In this document: one piece after another, positions 5,322-6,616 of the stretch
How the letters are laid out: each line of letters starts with the position of its first letter
Numbering within the stretch: position 1 is the stretch's first letter
Assembly: GCA_964373165.1 (NCBI GenBank)
Contig: CAYJTF010000044.1
Coordinates: 1-6,616 of the forward strand
Direction of reading: 5' to 3'
From: JAGVVZ01 sp964373165
GTDB lineage: Archaea > Aenigmatarchaeota > Aenigmatarchaeia > CG10238-14
Length of the DNA: 6,616 nt
The notes under the pieces: generated by a model
Told to the model about the DNA's origin: nothing
Seen by the model: the letters and a program-made list of their open reading frames with translations, nothing else
The model's database searches: none
Position numbers and translations under genes: made by a program

Positions 5322-6616
5322 CTAAACGATCTTTTTGTTCTTAATTGGGATGTCTGTTACGCTGAACACATCGTTCCAAAAGTCGCCGCCCTGAATGCTT
5401 GCCTTCTTGCCGTTTACAGCAACAACCATCTTGTCCAAGTTATGCTTCATGGGAGCTTCTCCCGTCTTCTTGTTAGATATCATGATCCATCCGCTTCCTT
5501 CACAGTATATCTTGTTGTTTCTGGCAGAGCAGTCGTCATAATTGTTCATTACAGCTGTTACGACAACGGGCTGTTTCTTCATCAGTATCATCTCCTCTCC
5601 GCCTTTCATTGCAATTTTCTCCACATCCATTTGCCCTGTTATCACAACTCTGGTCATGCCAGCATATTTCGGGTCTCCTAAGCTGAAGAAATAACCGTCA
5701 AGTCCTGTTTTTTTATGATTAAAATCGTTTAAATCCAAATGAGGTATTTTATGGATCACGCCTTTAGATGCTGAAGTGCTGTTGACCATATATTTCCCAA
5801 ACAATTTTTCAGGCGGCTTGATTACAGTAAAGTTTGTCATGCCATCAAACAATAAGCTTGGGGAAATGCCGCCAGATACATTTAATAAGAATGTGAATGT
5901 CTCCTCGCCCATAATATCCGTGAAATATTTTTCATCCATTTCTCCTCTGTTGAACCTGATCTGTAGATCTTCTATGCTGTCTAAATCGTAATCGCCTATG
6001 TGAGAGAATGAGAGATTGGGATATGACACACCTGACTTGTTAACAACTGCCAGTGAAATTGTTGACATGTTGATATCATTCACATTGCCCTCGTTCATCT
6101 CAATAAAACAGTTTATCCATTCTATCTGGCTGCCAACACTCAAAGGATTTGGCCTGCAATCAACCATGGCAGGTAAAACCACTGTCTTGTTTACATATGT
6201 GACAACCAGTTTAGGAGTCAGCGACATATTAGATGCTTCCCTGGAATTGAATATCGCCTCTCTGCCAACAGTTGAGTTCTCATCCATATCTTTGACTCTC
6301 CACCCGTAATTAGCACTGCCATTATGCATCATCGTCACATGATCCGTTACGTTCCACGACAACCAAACATTGTCTACGGTTCCTGTATTATTTGTCACTA
6401 CGCTGCCCATAACACCTGGCTGGTTATTCCAAGTCAGTTCACCTGCAGGATTATTGTCTGATCCCCCATTGCCTTCTATCCATGCTGCATTAACTTGCTG
6501 AACTTCGTATGTTCTCGAAACACCGGGAGCATCTTTCATAAATAGCATGAGCCAGGCCCCTTTGATTTCAACGTTCAACTGTAAGGATGAAAGATTAAAA
6601 TATAAGAATGATCTCA
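5322..6616 (-). CDS. Large secreted protein with DNRLRE domain, Ig-like domain and C-terminal Cys-pair module (5' end outside the window)
   Basis: The frame is open from the window edge to TAG 5324-5322. A TTG at 6578 is only an internal Leu: twelve more codons upstream read SFLYFNLSSL, the usual opening strand of a DNRLRE domain, so the gene starts beyond the window. Numbered from that TTG, residues up to ~129 are DNRLRE-like (AWLMLFM, TWNNQPGV, LSWNVTDHV, YGWRVKD, PKLVVTYV), a fold shared with carbohydrate-binding module 96. Residues ~130-254 match a secreted Ig-like domain: a DCRPNPL/GSQIEW opening with Cys141 and Cys157, VNDINMSTISL, the Asp-rich loop DYDLDSIEDLQIRF, and LFDGMTNFTVI. Residues 289-417 are the module also found at residues 53-180 of the 1-926 protein. 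About a dozen N-x-S/T sequons suggest export. The likely role is cell-surface binding; no catalytic motif is seen. Confidence 0.87.
   Translation of the reverse strand, partial: RSFLYFNLSSLQLNVEIKGAWLMLFMKDAPGVSRTYEVQQVNAAWIEGNGGSDNNPAGELTWNNQPGVMGSVVTNNTGTVDNVWLSWNVTDHVTMMHNGSANYGWRVKDMDENSTVGREAIFNSREASNMSLTPKLVVTYVNKTVVLPAMVDCRPNPLSVGSQIEWINCFIEMNEGNVNDINMSTISLAVVNKSGVSYPNLSFSHIGDYDLDSIEDLQIRFNRGEMDEKYFTDIMGEETFTFLLNVSGGISPSLLFDGMTNFTVIKPPEKLFGKYMVNSTSASKGVIHKIPHLDLNDFNHKKTGLDGYFFSLGDPKYAGMTRVVITGQMDVEKIAMKGGEEMILMKKQPVVVTAVMNNYDDCSARNNKIYCEGSGWIMISNKKTGEAPMKHNLDKMVVAVNGKKASIQGGDFWNDVFSVTDIPIKNKKIV

Noticed and set aside
5289..5681. 130-codon plus-strand open frame
   Set aside because: It is antisense to the shared module at 5463-5714, whose protein similarity to another gene in the window shows the minus strand is the coding one.
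6576..6578. TTG as the true start of the DNRLRE gene
   Set aside because: Upstream in-frame codons (SFLYFNLSSL) complete the first strand of the domain, and there would be no signal peptide. The frame is open to the window edge.

Overview
The window looks archaeal. Two well-formed archaeal TATA boxes can be seen, one centred 27-28 bases upstream of the vapB ATG, which suggests leaderless transcripts. There is an AbrB-type VapB/VapC toxin-antitoxin pair with archaeal sequence character. Most of the DNA encodes secreted, sequon-rich proteins with Thr/Pro linkers, as is common in uncultured archaea (DPANN or euryarchaeal lineages). No rRNA or other marker gene is present, so the lineage is inference only. 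A run of 100 Ns at 3306-3405 shows this is a scaffolded draft assembly, probably from a metagenome.

Layout. Bases 1-926 (minus) hold the N-terminal 308 residues of a secreted protein whose C-terminus lies outside the window. Bases 927-1225 are a very AT-rich divergent intergenic region with imperfect repeats. Bases 1226-1639 (plus) encode a small ParB/sulfiredoxin-fold-like protein, the only plus-strand gene. Bases 1640-1826 are a convergent spacer. Bases 1827-2422 (minus) are vapC and vapB, overlapping as TAATG, with a TATA box and an operator-like palindrome pair. Bases 2463-4401 (minus) are one secreted gene broken by the N gap: signal peptide, seven-repeat beta-propeller, Thr/Ser linker, and a Cys-rich tail with 31 cysteines. 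Bases 4402-5223 (minus) are a second secreted gene with an SdrD_B/Cna-B-like domain. It abuts the propeller gene as TAAATG and has no ATG, GTG or TTG start at its N-terminus. Bases 5265-5310 hold that operon's TATA box and the upstream gene's hairpin/oligo-T terminator. Bases 5322-6616 (minus) are the C-terminal part of a large secreted protein with a DNRLRE domain, an Ig-like domain and a C-terminal module.

How the genes relate. The two-gene operon 5223-2463 probably makes two exported proteins that act at or outside the cell surface, in adhesion, envelope or carbohydrate interactions. The partial genes at the two window ends share a roughly 125-residue Cys-pair module, so the window lies in a cluster of related surface proteins. 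VapBC and the ParB-like gene are an accessory insert between them. The strongest points for follow-up are the shared module, the missing start codon, the in-frame gap and the vapBC operator. No complete new system can be demonstrated from this sequence alone.
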